A stretch of 39,109 nucleotides of DNA from Clostridiales bacterium (GTDB taxonomy: Bacteria; Bacillota_A; Clostridia; Oscillospirales; Oscillospiraceae), in NCBI GenBank assembly GCA_014799485.1, contig JAAVHY010000030.1:1-39109 (forward strand). The letters run 5' to 3'. The translations under genes were made by a program, and so were the position numbers. Positions 1-8,313 of this stretch are shown in pieces. Below the pieces are notes generated by a model, which was not told the DNA's origin, did not search any database, and saw only the letters and a list, made by a program, of their open reading frames with translations. Each line of letters opens with the position of its first letter. Position 1 is the stretch's first letter.

Positions 1-1424
1 ACGGCTTCCACCTGATGTTCAAGACCGCCGAGGCCCGGACCAGCGCCATCTCCGTGGTCAAGGGCGTGGGGTCGGTGCAGGGCTACCAGCCCTACGACTG
101 CCCGTCCCCCGAGGCCAAGCCCGCTGAGACCAAGCCCGCCGTCGCGGCCGCCGGGGAGTCCGCTCCCGCCGCCGCGGCCCCCGCCCGGGCCGCCAGCGCG
201 GCCGCCCCCGCCGCCCAGCAGCAGCAACAACAGCAGCACCCCAAGGAGACGCTCATCAGCGTCAACCTGAGCAAGCTGGACCAGCTGTCCGCCGTGGTGG
301 GCGAGATCGTCATCACCGAGTCCATGGTCACCTCCTCCCCCGACCTGAAGGGGCTCAACCTGGACGCCTTCTCCAAGTCCGCCCGGCAGCTGCGCAAGCT
401 CACCGACGAGCTGCAGGACGTGTCCATGTCCCTGCGGATGGTCCCCGTGTCCAGCGTCTTCCAGAAGATGACCCGTATCGTGCGGGATATGACCAAGAAG
501 CTCAACCGCCCGTGCAAGCTCACCCTCATCGGCGAGAACACCGAGGTGGATAAGACCATCGTGGACTCCATCGGCGACCCCATCATGCACATGATCCGCA
601 ACTCCATGGACCACGGCATCGAGGAAACCCAGGAGGAGCGCACCGCTGTCGGCAAGGACCCTGTGGGCGAGATCATCCTGTCCGCCCGGGACACCGGCAG
701 CGAGGTCATCATCGAGATCATCGACGACGGCCGGGGCGTGGACGACCAGGCCGTGCTGGCCAAGGCCATCCGCCAGGGCATCGCCTCCCCCGACGTGGAG
801 TACAGCCACAAGGAGATCCTCAACTTCCTGCTGGCCCCCGGTTTCTCCACCAACACCGAGGTCACCGAGTACTCCGGCCGCGGCGTGGGCATGGACGTGG
901 TGAAGCGGGGCGTGGAGGAGCTGGGCGGCAGCGTGTCCATCTCCAGCCAGCTGGGCCACGGCATGACCACCACCATCCGCATCCCGCTGACCATGGCCAT
1001 CATGGACGGCATGGAGGTGTCGGTGGGCGGGTCCATCTTCACCATCCCCATCAACAACATCCTGTCCACCATGAAGGTGGCCTCCACGGATGTCATCCAC
1101 GACTCCCACCAGGGCGAGATCATCAAGTGTCAGGGCAACTTCTACCCCATCATCCGGGCCAGGGAGCTCTACCAGCTCCAGAACGGCTGCAGCAACATTG
1201 AGGACGGCGTACTCATCTGGCTGGAGTCCGGCGACCACTCCTACTGCCTGTTCGTCGACGAGCTGCTGGGACAGCAGCAGGTGGTGGTCAAGCAGCTGCC
1301 CGCCTATGTGAACAGCTACAACATCAAGACCTACGGCATCAACGGCTGCACCCTGCGCAGCGACGGCAGCATCAGCATCATCCTGGACGTGGCCAACCTG
1401 TACACCGCCGCCCGGGGTATGTGA
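1..1424 (+). CDS. cheA: Chemotaxis histidine kinase CheA, 5'-truncated by window edge
   Basis: CheA autophosphorylates in receptor arrays and passes phosphate to CheY and CheB. The window opens mid-codon (reading phase begins at base 3), so the N-terminal Hpt domain with the phosphorylated His, and most of the CheY-binding P2 domain, lie outside. Visible in order are a P2 remnant, an Ala/Pro-rich linker containing a seven-Gln run (near 217-237), the P3 dimerization helices (SVNLSKLDQLSAVVGE), the P4 ATPase domain and the P5 CheW-like domain. P4 has the N-box MIRNSMDHGIE, the G1-type box DDGRGVD, an F-box around FLLAPGFST and the G2-type box GRGVGMDVV, so the catalytic core is intact. It is followed directly by cheW, cheR and cheB. 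Family assignment is certain; only the 5' end is missing. Confidence 0.97.
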   Translation, partial: GFHLMFKTAEARTSAISVVKGVGSVQGYQPYDCPSPEAKPAETKPAVAAAGESAPAAAAPARAASAAAPAAQQQQQQQHPKETLISVNLSKLDQLSAVVGEIVITESMVTSSPDLKGLNLDAFSKSARQLRKLTDELQDVSMSLRMVPVSSVFQKMTRIVRDMTKKLNRPCKLTLIGENTEVDKTIVDSIGDPIMHMIRNSMDHGIEETQEERTAVGKDPVGEIILSARDTGSEVIIEIIDDGRGVDDQAVLAKAIRQGIASPDVEYSHKEILNFLLAPGFSTNTEVTEYSGRGVGMDVVKRGVEELGGSVSISSQLGHGMTTTIRIPLTMAIMDGMEVSVGGSIFTIPINNILSTMKVASTDVIHDSHQGEIIKCQGNFYPIIRARELYQLQNGCSNIEDGVLIWLESGDHSYCLFVDELLGQQQVVVKQLPAYVNSYNIKTYGINGCTLRSDGSISIILDVANLYTAARGM

Positions 1425-1441
1425 GAAGGAGAGATGAAGAT

Positions 1442-1927
1442 ATGAACGACGAAGTCATGTTCGCCCGGCAGGATGAGGCCGTGGCCCTGAACACCGCGGC
1501 AGACGACGCCATAAACACCCAGAAGTACCTGATTTTCATGGCGGGCCATCTGCGGCTGGGCGTGGCGGCTGAGGACGTGGTGGAGATCCTGAACAACCAG
1601 ATCATCACCTACCTGCCCATGGTGCCCCACTATATCCGCGGCATCATCAATATGCGCGGCCAGATGGTCCCCATCCTGGACATCCGCGCCCGGCTGGGCA
1701 TGGAGTCCCAGGAGGAGGACAGCCTGGTGGTGGTCATCAACCTGGGGGACGTGCAGCTGGGCATCCTGGTGGACGCCGTGGACCAGATGCTGGACATCCC
1801 CAAAGCCAATATCCATCCCCTGCCCGCCAACAGCGCCCAGATGCTGGTGGCCGGCATGTGCTCCCTGCCCGACGGCTCCGGCACCATGATGGTGCTGGAC
1901 TGCGAGCAGCTGATGCCCAATGATTAA
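1442..1927 (+). CDS. cheW: Chemotaxis coupling protein CheW
   Basis: CheW is the scaffold that couples CheA to chemoreceptors. The 161-residue product is one CheW-like SH3-type domain. It has the family pattern YLPMVPHYIRGIINMRGQ, then PILDIRARLG, and a late GILVDAVDQM segment. The frame can be opened at a GTG at 1421, but that overlaps the cheA stop and has no upstream Shine-Dalgarno site. The ATG at 1442 is preceded by AAGGAGAG at 1426-1433, so I chose it. It is co-transcribed with cheA, and its last 8 bases overlap the start of cheR, which suggests translational coupling. A separate CheV (25027-25956) provides a second coupling protein, as in Bacillus-type systems. Confidence 0.95.
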   Translation: MNDEVMFARQDEAVALNTAADDAINTQKYLIFMAGHLRLGVAAEDVVEILNNQIITYLPMVPHYIRGIINMRGQMVPILDIRARLGMESQEEDSLVVVINLGDVQLGILVDAVDQMLDIPKANIHPLPANSAQMLVAGMCSLPDGSGTMMVLDCEQLMPND

Positions 1928-2759
1928 CCCGGGGACTGGAGCGGGCGGCTCCTTTTCCGCCCTTACGATCAGTGACGCCGACTTCAACCGCCTGGTCAAA
2001 TTTATCCAGACCAACTACGGCATCGACCTGACCCAAAAGAAACAGCTCATCACCGGCCGGCTGTCCACCCCCCTGAAGCAGCGGGGCTACACCAGCTTCA
2101 CCGACTTCGTCAACCAGGTCATCCAGACCCAGGACAACGACCTGATCACCCTCCTGCTGGATAAGCTCACCACCAACTACACCTTCTTCATGCGGGAGAA
2201 GGAGCATCTGGACCTGTTCTGCAAGCAAATCATCCCCGATATCGTCCGCAAGCACCAGAAGGACAAGACCCTGGCCATCTGGAGCGCGGGCTGCTCCACC
2301 GGGGAGGAACCTTATAATATCACCATGTTCCTCTTCGATTACTTAGGGCAGCAGGCCAGCCAGTGGGACACCAGGCTGCTGGCCACCGATATCTCCAACC
2401 GGGCCATGACCGCCGCCAAGAAGGGCGTGTATGAGCTGCCGGACACCATTCCCGCCGACTGGAAAAAGAAGTACTTCGTGGCCCAGCCCGACGGCCACTT
2501 CCAGGTGTCCAAGCAGGTGCGGGACAACGTGATCTTCCAGCCCTTCAACCTGATGGACCCCATCAAGTTCCGCCGGAAGTTCGACGTGATCTTCTGCCGG
2601 AACGTGATGATCTACTTCGACCAGCCTACTAAGGATGCCCTGGTCCGGCGGTTCTATGACGCCACCGTCCCCGGCGGCTATCTGCTCATCAGCAAGTCGG
2701 AGAACCTCAGTGCCAATATGCCTTACCGCCGGCTGGCACCTTCCACCTTCCAGAAGTAA
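1920..2759 (+). CDS. cheR: Chemoreceptor glutamate methyltransferase CheR
   Basis: CheR transfers methyl groups from S-adenosylmethionine to receptor glutamates during adaptation. The 279-residue product has the CheR N-terminal helical domain (LVKFIQTNYGIDLTQKKQ, RLST.LKQRGY) and then the Rossmann methyltransferase fold. The latter includes the SAM-binding segment IWSAGCSTGEEPY, the LLATDIS strand, and FDVIFCRNVMIYFD, which is diagnostic of CheR. Length is normal. The ATG at 1920 overlaps the cheW stop and lacks a strong Shine-Dalgarno site, consistent with coupled translation. A perfect 11-bp hairpin with a T-run follows the stop, so cheR looks like the last fully expressed gene of the first transcript segment. 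Confidence 0.96.
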   Translation: MINPGTGAGGSFSALTISDADFNRLVKFIQTNYGIDLTQKKQLITGRLSTPLKQRGYTSFTDFVNQVIQTQDNDLITLLLDKLTTNYTFFMREKEHLDLFCKQIIPDIVRKHQKDKTLAIWSAGCSTGEEPYNITMFLFDYLGQQASQWDTRLLATDISNRAMTAAKKGVYELPDTIPADWKKKYFVAQPDGHFQVSKQVRDNVIFQPFNLMDPIKFRRKFDVIFCRNVMIYFDQPTKDALVRRFYDATVPGGYLLISKSENLSANMPYRRLAPSTFQK

Positions 2760-2768
2760 TGAAAGCAG

Positions 2769-2807
2769 CCGGGCCGACCCGCATCTGCCGGTCGGCCCGG
2801 GATTTTT
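2769..2807 (+). terminator. Rho-independent terminator or attenuator between cheR and cheB
   Basis: An 11-bp perfect GC-rich stem (2769-2779 with 2790-2800) has a 10-base loop and is followed by GA and five T. It lies just after the cheR stop and only a few bases before the cheB ribosome binding site. No clear promoter is visible between the hairpin and cheB, so cheB is probably made by read-through. Confidence 0.75.
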
Positions 2808-2830
2808 AAAAAGAGGAGGCCATCCCGTTT

Positions 2831-3907
2831 ATGGCAATTCCTATGACCGCAAACGCAGGCAAGAAGATCCGCGTCATGGTGGTGGACGACTCCATGGTGG
2901 CCCGCAGCCTCATCATCAAGGGCCTGTCCGCCCACCCCCGGATCGAAATCGTGGGCTTCGCCATCAATACCCTGGACGCGAAGAACAAGATCCCCCAGTA
3001 TAAGCCGGACGTGATCACCATGGACGTGGAGATGCCCGGCCAGAGCGGGCCCGATTTCCTGAAGCAGTACCTGCCCACCAACCCCATCCCCGTCATCCTG
3101 GTGTCCTCCCTCAACCTGAAGGTGTTCGACGCCCTGGCGGTGGGCGCGGTGGACTTCGTGCGCAAGCCGGAGGACCAGCAGAGCGCCGACGCCTTTGTCG
3201 CCGCCCTTGCCCAGAAGGTGATCATCGCCTCCCGCGCCCGGCCCCGGCCCGTCGCGGCCGCGGCCCCCGCCGGAGGCGGCGTCCTCAGCGCCCCCGGCGC
3301 CATCCCGAATCTTGGGCCCAGCGCCAACCTGGACCGGGTCATCATCGGCCTGGGCGCCTCCACCGGCGGCACCGAGGCCACCCTGGCGGTGATGAAGCGC
3401 CTCCCCGCCGACATCCCCCCCATGGTCATCGTCCAGCATATGCCCCCCGGCTTCACCAAGATGTACGCCGAGCGCCTCAACCGGCTGTGCGCCATGGAGG
3501 TGAAGGAGGCCCAGAGCGGCGACGAGCTGCGCCGCGGCCTTGCCCTGGTGGCCCCCGCCGACCTGCAGTGCCGGGTGGTCCGCATCGGCACCAAGTACAC
3601 CGTGAACTGCACCCCCGGCGAGAAGGTCAGCGGCCACCGCCCCTCGGTGGACGCCATGTTCCAGTCCATGGCCGACGTGGTCACCTGCAAAATGGTGGGC
3701 ATCATCATGACCGGCATGGGCCAGGACGGCGCGGTGGGCCTGCTGGCCATGCGCAAGAAGGGGGCCTACACCATCGGCCAGGACAAGGAGTCCTCCGTGG
3801 TATACGGTATGCCCGGCGTGGCCCAGAACATCGGCGCGGTCATGATCCAGGCCTCCTGCGACAATGTGTCCAACGTCCTCCTCAGGCATCTGAAAAGCCT
3901 GGGCTGA
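2831..3907 (+). CDS. cheB: Chemotaxis response regulator methylesterase/deamidase CheB
   Basis: CheB removes receptor methyl groups when phosphorylated by CheA. The 358-residue product has an N-terminal receiver domain with acidic pair D19-D20, phosphoacceptor D65 (ITMDVEMPG) and K112 (VRKPED). An Ala/Pro linker follows (about 135-160), then the methylesterase domain with catalytic S177 (LGASTGG), H203 (QHMPPGF) and D299 (GMGQDG), all present. The start at 2831 is supported by AAGAGGAGG near 2810-2818. The gene is separated from cheR by a terminator hairpin and ends at its own terminator, so its dosage relative to CheR may be set by read-through. Confidence 0.97.
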   Translation: MAIPMTANAGKKIRVMVVDDSMVARSLIIKGLSAHPRIEIVGFAINTLDAKNKIPQYKPDVITMDVEMPGQSGPDFLKQYLPTNPIPVILVSSLNLKVFDALAVGAVDFVRKPEDQQSADAFVAALAQKVIIASRARPRPVAAAAPAGGGVLSAPGAIPNLGPSANLDRVIIGLGASTGGTEATLAVMKRLPADIPPMVIVQHMPPGFTKMYAERLNRLCAMEVKEAQSGDELRRGLALVAPADLQCRVVRIGTKYTVNCTPGEKVSGHRPSVDAMFQSMADVVTCKMVGIIMTGMGQDGAVGLLAMRKKGAYTIGQDKESSVVYGMPGVAQNIGAVMIQASCDNVSNVLLRHLKSLG

Positions 3908-3955
3908 CCTGGGATATCCAGGAAACGGGACCCGAAAAGTCATAAAAAAAGTCTC

Positions 3956-4000
3956 AGACCCGCCGGGGAGCCTGTCGAAAGGCCCCGGGCGGGTCTATTT
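3956..4000 (+). terminator. Terminator after cheB
   Basis: AGACCCGC at 3956-3963 pairs perfectly with GCGGGTCT at 3989-3996. Further GGGG/CCCC pairing lies inside the stem, and the sequence after it is T-rich (TATTT). It ends the chemotaxis transcript. The rest of the 3908-4105 gap holds the flgM promoter and leader and no gene. Confidence 0.7.
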
Positions 4001-4025
4001 GTGCAAAGAAATTTCCCTGTTTTTC

Positions 4026-4052
4026 TTATCTTCCCGCCAACTTTGCCGATAT
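4026..4052 (+). promoter_or_regulatory. Candidate SigD (sigma-28) promoter of the flgM operon
   Basis: GCCGATAT at 4045-4052 matches the Bacillus SigD -10 consensus at all eight positions. The expected -35 (TAAA) 15 bases upstream is poor: TTAT at 4026-4029, or TATC with a 14-base spacer. The site lies about 54 bases before the flgM start, where SigD drives flgM in Bacillus. The -10 match is observed; use by SigD is inferred. Confidence 0.65.
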
Positions 4053-4105
4053 ATCTTATGTAAGAGTAAGCAAACCCTTCGGAATCATAAAGGATGTGAG
4101 TGACT

Positions 4106-4414
4106 ATGCTGACCTCGTCCGGTTACGGCGCGATTTCCTCCATAGGTCCCGCGAAGGTCTATCGGACCCGCGCGGGGCGCAATGCCCAAGCTCAGGTGAT
4201 CTCGGGCAGCAGCAATTACGACAGCGTGACCCTCTCCGCCTCCGGTCAGGACAGCCGCTTCCTGGATCTGGTCAGCCAGCTCTCCCGGGAGGTGCGTACC
4301 GCCACTACCACCGGCGACATCGCCGCCCTGCGCCAGCAGGTGGCCGACAACACATACACCCCCGACCCCATGGCCATCGCGGGACGGATCCTCTTTTTAG
4401 GGGAGGGCCGGTAA
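4106..4414 (+). CDS. flgM: Anti-sigma-28 factor FlgM
   Basis: FlgM binds FliA/SigD and holds it inactive until it is exported through the completed hook. The 102-residue product has a low-complexity N-terminal half and a C-terminal FlgM helix region, with LVSQLSREVRTA and then LRQQVADNTYTPDPMAIAGR. The latter matches the family pattern of Val-Asp-Asn/Gly-x-Tyr followed by Asp-Pro and Ile-Ala. A GTG at 4100 is in frame, but the Shine-Dalgarno-like GGATGTGA at 4092-4099 is best spaced for the ATG at 4106. It is first in the operon behind a SigD-type -10, so the circuit looks autoregulatory. Its target sigma is encoded at 28643-29479 on the other strand. Confidence 0.9.
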   Translation: MLTSSGYGAISSIGPAKVYRTRAGRNAQAQVISGSSNYDSVTLSASGQDSRFLDLVSQLSREVRTATTTGDIAALRQQVADNTYTPDPMAIAGRILFLGEGR

Positions 4415-4891
4415 ATGGGCGGCGCGTTCCCCGCATACCTTAACCTGCTCCGGGAACTGAGCGGCCATCTGGACCGTCTGGCCGTTCTGGCCCAGGAGAA
4501 GGCCGACGCCGCCCGGCAGGACGACCTGCTGGCCCTGGATGAAGTGCTCAAACAGGAGCAGGCCATGACCCTCGCCCTCCGGGGGCTGGAGCAGCGGCGG
4601 CAGAAGCTGCTGGCTGAATTGGGGCTGGCGGACAGCAAGCTGTCCGATCTGCCTGGCAAATGCCCCCCGGAGCTTCAGGACGAGGCCCGGAACACCACCG
4701 AGACCCTGCGCCAAAGCTACCAGGTCTACCGCAGCTGCGCCGACATGGCCCGCAACACCCTGGAGCTGACCCTGCACCAGATCGACAAGTTCGTCGCCGC
4801 CGCCGGCGTGGATCCGGCGGAAGCCGGGGCCGGTTATGAGGCGCCGGGGGCGGAACCTCCCAAGAACATGAAAACAGATTTTCGCGCTTAG
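4415..4891 (+). CDS. flgN: Flagellar export chaperone FlgN family protein
   Basis: FlgN chaperones bind the hook-filament junction proteins FlgK and FlgL in the cytoplasm and deliver them to the export gate. The 158-residue product is helical and rich in Leu, Gln, Arg and Glu (LLRELSGHLDRLAVLAQEK, MTLALRGLEQRRQKLL), with a Pro/Gly-rich tail, as in FlgN. Its ATG follows the flgM stop with no gap, behind GGGGAGGG in the end of flgM. Position between flgM and flgK is the standard one and carries most of the weight, since sequence conservation in the family is low. Confidence 0.85.
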   Translation: MGGAFPAYLNLLRELSGHLDRLAVLAQEKADAARQDDLLALDEVLKQEQAMTLALRGLEQRRQKLLAELGLADSKLSDLPGKCPPELQDEARNTTETLRQSYQVYRSCADMARNTLELTLHQIDKFVAAAGVDPAEAGAGYEAPGAEPPKNMKTDFRA

Positions 4892-4930
4892 GCCCCGCCT
4901 GACCGCAGACGGATAAGGAGTTTTTTTGCT

Positions 4931-6892
4931 ATGGGTATGATCGGAACCTTTGACAGCTTTACCACCGCCCGCCTGGGCATCTACGCCGCCCAGCACGGCC
5001 TGCGGGTGACGGGCAACAACATTTCCAACATCAACACCTCGGGTTACACCCGCCAGCGGCTGGATCAGGTCAGCCTCAAAACCGGCGCCAACGATATGTA
5101 CCGTTCCTTCTATGACAACCACGTGGGCAACGGCGCGCTGGTCACCAACATCAACCAGGTGCGCGACCCCTACCTGGACATCCGCTTCCGCACCACCAAC
5201 GCCGACGTGGGCTACACCGACACCATGCTGTCCGGTCTCAACAGCATCGCCAATATTCTGGACGAAGTGGGCAAGGGCGATGGGGAGGACGGCATCCTGT
5301 ACGCCCAGCTGAAGAACCTGGCCGACTCCCTGAGCAAGCTGGGCGCGGACCCCACCAAGGACAACGATATCCTGGCCCGCAACTCCGCCGAGACGCTGTG
5401 CAGCCTGTTCCGCACCTACGCCGGCAAGCTGGAGTCCCTGCGCCAAGACACCGAGGACAGCCTCAAGCAAGGCGTGTCCACCATCAACGAGATCCTCACC
5501 AACATCCGCAACCTGAACGAGTCCATCCGCAACAGCGAGATCCACGGCGACAACGCCCTGGAAATGCGGGACGAGCGCAACCGTCAGATCGACGAGCTGT
5601 CCAACTATATCCAGATCAAGGTCGAGTACACCATGGAGGACATCGGCGCGGGCAAGCAGGTGGAGAAGCTCACCATCTCCCTGGACAACACCAATCCGGA
5701 TCCCGGCGTCCACACGGACGAGACCGTACTCATCGACGGCATCTACGGCTCGCAGATCTCGATGCCCGAGAAGAAGCCCGCCCAGAACCCCCACTATGGC
5801 ATTGACGGCGATGAAGACCTGTATCTGTCCAGGGATGGCGGCACCACCAGCGTCTACAGCGAGGCCCAAAAGATCGACAACGACAACTACACCCTGGTAG
5901 TCTCCCGGCTGATCGACTCCAAGGGCCGTCTGCCCGAGGATCCCACCATCAACCAGGGCCATCCGGCGGCACTGGATGACAACGACCTCTACGGCGCCCT
6001 CCAGGCTACCCGGGAACTGCTCACCGAAAAGGGCGAGTTCGCCACCGCCGACGACGTAGCCCTGGACGAGAACTCCACCATCAAGCGGGGCATCCCCTAC
6101 TACCAGATGTCCCTGGACCTGCTGGCCCAGAAGTTCGCCGAGCAGTACAACCAGTTGAATCAGGGCTATATGGTCAACGAAAAGGGGAACTACATCGGCC
6201 AGGACAACAAGGAGCTGACCCTGGCCGGCCAGCCCATCAGCAAAACCACGGGGTTGACCCAGGAGCAGAAGGACGCCCTGATTGCCGACGGCTGTGTCCT
6301 GGACGACGGCACCCCCGATTTGAACCGCTGGCTGGGCGCCCAGGACGCCTTGAAGCCCGAGGGCAGCGGCGTGCTGTTCAGCAACCGCAACGACGGGGAC
6401 GACACCACCGGCATCAACGCCTCCAACATTACCGTCTCCCACAGCTGGTCCACCGGCGACGTGAAGATCGTCCCCACCTGCGTGCAGCTCTTTGGCGAGG
6501 ACGGCAAGCCCCTCCCCAACACCACCGATCCGGAGAACGTCAACCACATGATCTCCCTGATCGACCAGTCCCTGGTGTACGATCCCAAGGACCTGGATCC
6601 CAACGCCGTGGGCCACAGGCTGTTCCAGGGCTCCTTCAACGATATGTTCAGCAACATGATGACCGTTCAGGGCAATGACTCCCGGGTAACCAACATCCAG
6701 CTGAACACCCACTACACCTCCCTGGTGGAGATCGACTCCAGCCGGGACGGCGTGTCCGGCGTGGATCTGAACGATGAGGCCATGAACATGATGCAGTTCC
6801 AGAAGGCGTATTCCGCCGCCTGCCGTCTCATGACCGCCATCGACGAGGCCATTGACCGCCTGATCAACAACACCGGCATCGCCGGGCGCTAA
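4931..6892 (+). CDS. flgK: Hook-filament junction protein 1 FlgK
   Basis: FlgK caps the hook and links it to the filament. The 653-residue product begins with the rod/hook-type motif (RVTGNNISNINTSGYTRQRL) and a long N-terminal coiled-coil region. It ends with the matching C-terminal helix (DLNDEAMNMMQFQKAYSAA), the interaction pair shared by axial proteins. The middle, about residues 230-560, is a variable surface-exposed region. AAGGAG at 4915-4920 supports the start at 4931; a second ATG two codons on is possible. The length exceeds the roughly 500-550 residues of Bacillus and enteric FlgK, owing to the central region. Confidence 0.95.
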   Translation: MGMIGTFDSFTTARLGIYAAQHGLRVTGNNISNINTSGYTRQRLDQVSLKTGANDMYRSFYDNHVGNGALVTNINQVRDPYLDIRFRTTNADVGYTDTMLSGLNSIANILDEVGKGDGEDGILYAQLKNLADSLSKLGADPTKDNDILARNSAETLCSLFRTYAGKLESLRQDTEDSLKQGVSTINEILTNIRNLNESIRNSEIHGDNALEMRDERNRQIDELSNYIQIKVEYTMEDIGAGKQVEKLTISLDNTNPDPGVHTDETVLIDGIYGSQISMPEKKPAQNPHYGIDGDEDLYLSRDGGTTSVYSEAQKIDNDNYTLVVSRLIDSKGRLPEDPTINQGHPAALDDNDLYGALQATRELLTEKGEFATADDVALDENSTIKRGIPYYQMSLDLLAQKFAEQYNQLNQGYMVNEKGNYIGQDNKELTLAGQPISKTTGLTQEQKDALIADGCVLDDGTPDLNRWLGAQDALKPEGSGVLFSNRNDGDDTTGINASNITVSHSWSTGDVKIVPTCVQLFGEDGKPLPNTTDPENVNHMISLIDQSLVYDPKDLDPNAVGHRLFQGSFNDMFSNMMTVQGNDSRVTNIQLNTHYTSLVEIDSSRDGVSGVDLNDEAMNMMQFQKAYSAACRLMTAIDEAIDRLINNTGIAGR

Positions 6893-6913
6893 GCGTAAGG
6901 AGGCTGACAGCAT

Positions 6914-8257
6914 ATGATCCGAGCGACCACCGGCGGCGTGCTCAGGGGCTACCGCCGCAACCTGATGAGTTCCTTCATCGGTCTGAACAAGGCCCGGGAT
7001 ACCGCACTCACCCAGCGCACCTTCAACTCCTATGCCGAGGATCCCGCCTCCGCCGCCAAGGCGTTCAAGCTGCGCAAGGCCCGCATGGGCGTAGAGACCC
7101 ACTACGACATCTGCGACGACACCTATCACAGATACCAGGCCGCCTACAGCAGCCTGCAGACCATTGACAAAGAGCTGGATACCGAGAACGGCAGCGAGAG
7201 CTTGAACACCCTAAAGGGCACCACCCTGAAGATGCTCAACGACCCCACCGGCGACGCCCGGGAGCAGCTCACCAAGGTACTGGATCAGATTTCTGAGGCC
7301 ATTGTTCAGAACATGAACCAGAAGTACGGCGACAATTTCATCTTTGCCGGGGCGGACGGCCACAACGTGCCCTTTGAGATCAAGGATAGCAAGCTGTACT
7401 ACCGTGGTGTGTCTGTGGACGCGGCAGTGCCGGAGCTGTTCGAGGAGAACGGCGCCGGCACCACGGTGACGCTGAATGCCAACGGCGAAGTGGACGCCAC
7501 CGGTGACCGGTTCCTGCTGGCGGGCGCCAAGACCATCAGCCAAACAGCCTACGACGCGATGGTAACCAACCACAACAACGACCCCACCGCCGATCCTCCC
7601 CCCGAGCTGCTGAAAAGCGCGGGCGGGGCTGCCCCAGCCTCCTTCGTCGATGACGATGGCAACACATACTATATCATCGATGACAGCAGCGTCAACACCA
7701 TGACCCAGGAGGAAATCGACCAGGCCACACAGGACGCCGAAAAGCTGGAATATCTGGCGAATGAAAAGTATTTCGTGGACATCGGCCTGGGCTTCCAGGA
7801 GAACGAGAACGGCCAGCTCATCGAGTCCAGCGGCTACAACGCCTCCCTCCCCGGCATCTCCTTCTTCGGCTACGGCGTGGATGAGGACGGCGACCCCAAG
7901 AACATCTACTCCATCGTCCAGAAGCTGAAGGAGATTGGCGCCCGGGTCCATGACGGCGAGCAATGGACCAACGCGGACTATGAGGAATTCAAGGGTCTGG
8001 TAGGCAAGCTGGAGACCGCCTCCTCCAACTTTAAGACCGAGTTCACCAATTTGGCCGCCGGTACCACCAAGCTGGAGAACAACCTGAAGATCCTGACGGA
8101 CGATTTCGACAGCCTCCAGGAGCAGTACAGCAACCTGGAAGACGTGGACATGGCGGACGCCATCACCTCCTTTATCTGGGCGCAGTACTGCTATAACGCC
8201 GCGCTGAAGGTGGGCAACAGCGTCCTGTCCGAGAGCCTGATGGACTACCTGAGTTAA
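6914..8257 (+). CDS. flgL: Hook-filament junction protein 3 FlgL
   Basis: FlgL is the second junction protein, between FlgK and the flagellin filament. The 447-residue product has the flagellin-like N-terminal domain (AFKLRKARMGVETHYDICDDT, then LTKVLDQISEAIVQNMNQKYGDNFIFAG). The last motif is typical of FlgL/flagellin D1. A C-terminal helix follows (LQEQYSNLEDVDMADAITSF) with the family DVD/DMA-type signature. The central 150 or so residues are acidic and variable, making the protein longer than the roughly 300 residues common for FlgL. TAAGGAGG lies upstream of the ATG at 6914. It is co-transcribed with flgK. Confidence 0.93.
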   Translation: MIRATTGGVLRGYRRNLMSSFIGLNKARDTALTQRTFNSYAEDPASAAKAFKLRKARMGVETHYDICDDTYHRYQAAYSSLQTIDKELDTENGSESLNTLKGTTLKMLNDPTGDAREQLTKVLDQISEAIVQNMNQKYGDNFIFAGADGHNVPFEIKDSKLYYRGVSVDAAVPELFEENGAGTTVTLNANGEVDATGDRFLLAGAKTISQTAYDAMVTNHNNDPTADPPPELLKSAGGAAPASFVDDDGNTYYIIDDSSVNTMTQEEIDQATQDAEKLEYLANEKYFVDIGLGFQENENGQLIESSGYNASLPGISFFGYGVDEDGDPKNIYSIVQKLKEIGARVHDGEQWTNADYEEFKGLVGKLETASSNFKTEFTNLAAGTTKLENNLKILTDDFDSLQEQYSNLEDVDMADAITSFIWAQYCYNAALKVGNSVLSESLMDYLS

Positions 8258-8276
8258 TCCAACGCGTCACGCGTTT

Positions 8277-8282
8277 TATAAT
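8277..8282 (+). promoter_or_regulatory. Weak internal sigma-A-like -10 before the DUF6470 gene
   Basis: TATAAT at 8277-8282 follows a 6-bp inverted repeat (AACGCG TCA CGCGTT, 8261-8275) after flgL. The -35 region 17 bases upstream (TTAATC) matches the consensus poorly. It could provide low basal transcription of DUF6470-fliW-csrA-yjfB independent of SigD, or it may be chance. Confidence 0.3.
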
Positions 8283-8313
8283 CAAGAGTCAGAGAGGAGC
8301 GAACAATGAGACT

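Noticed and set aside
217..237. CAG/CAA repeat in the cheA linker as an expandable microsatellite
   Set aside because: It is a short in-frame Gln run within an Ala/Pro linker, common in CheA of GC-rich bacteria; no sign of phase variation.
4397..7129. A 910-residue minus-strand open frame opposite flgN-flgK-flgL
   Set aside because: It is the antisense shadow of GC-rich coding sequence, lacks domain motifs and runs through three certain genes. Similar long frames opposite cheB, flhA, fliD, the FtsA-like gene and others were dropped for the same reason.
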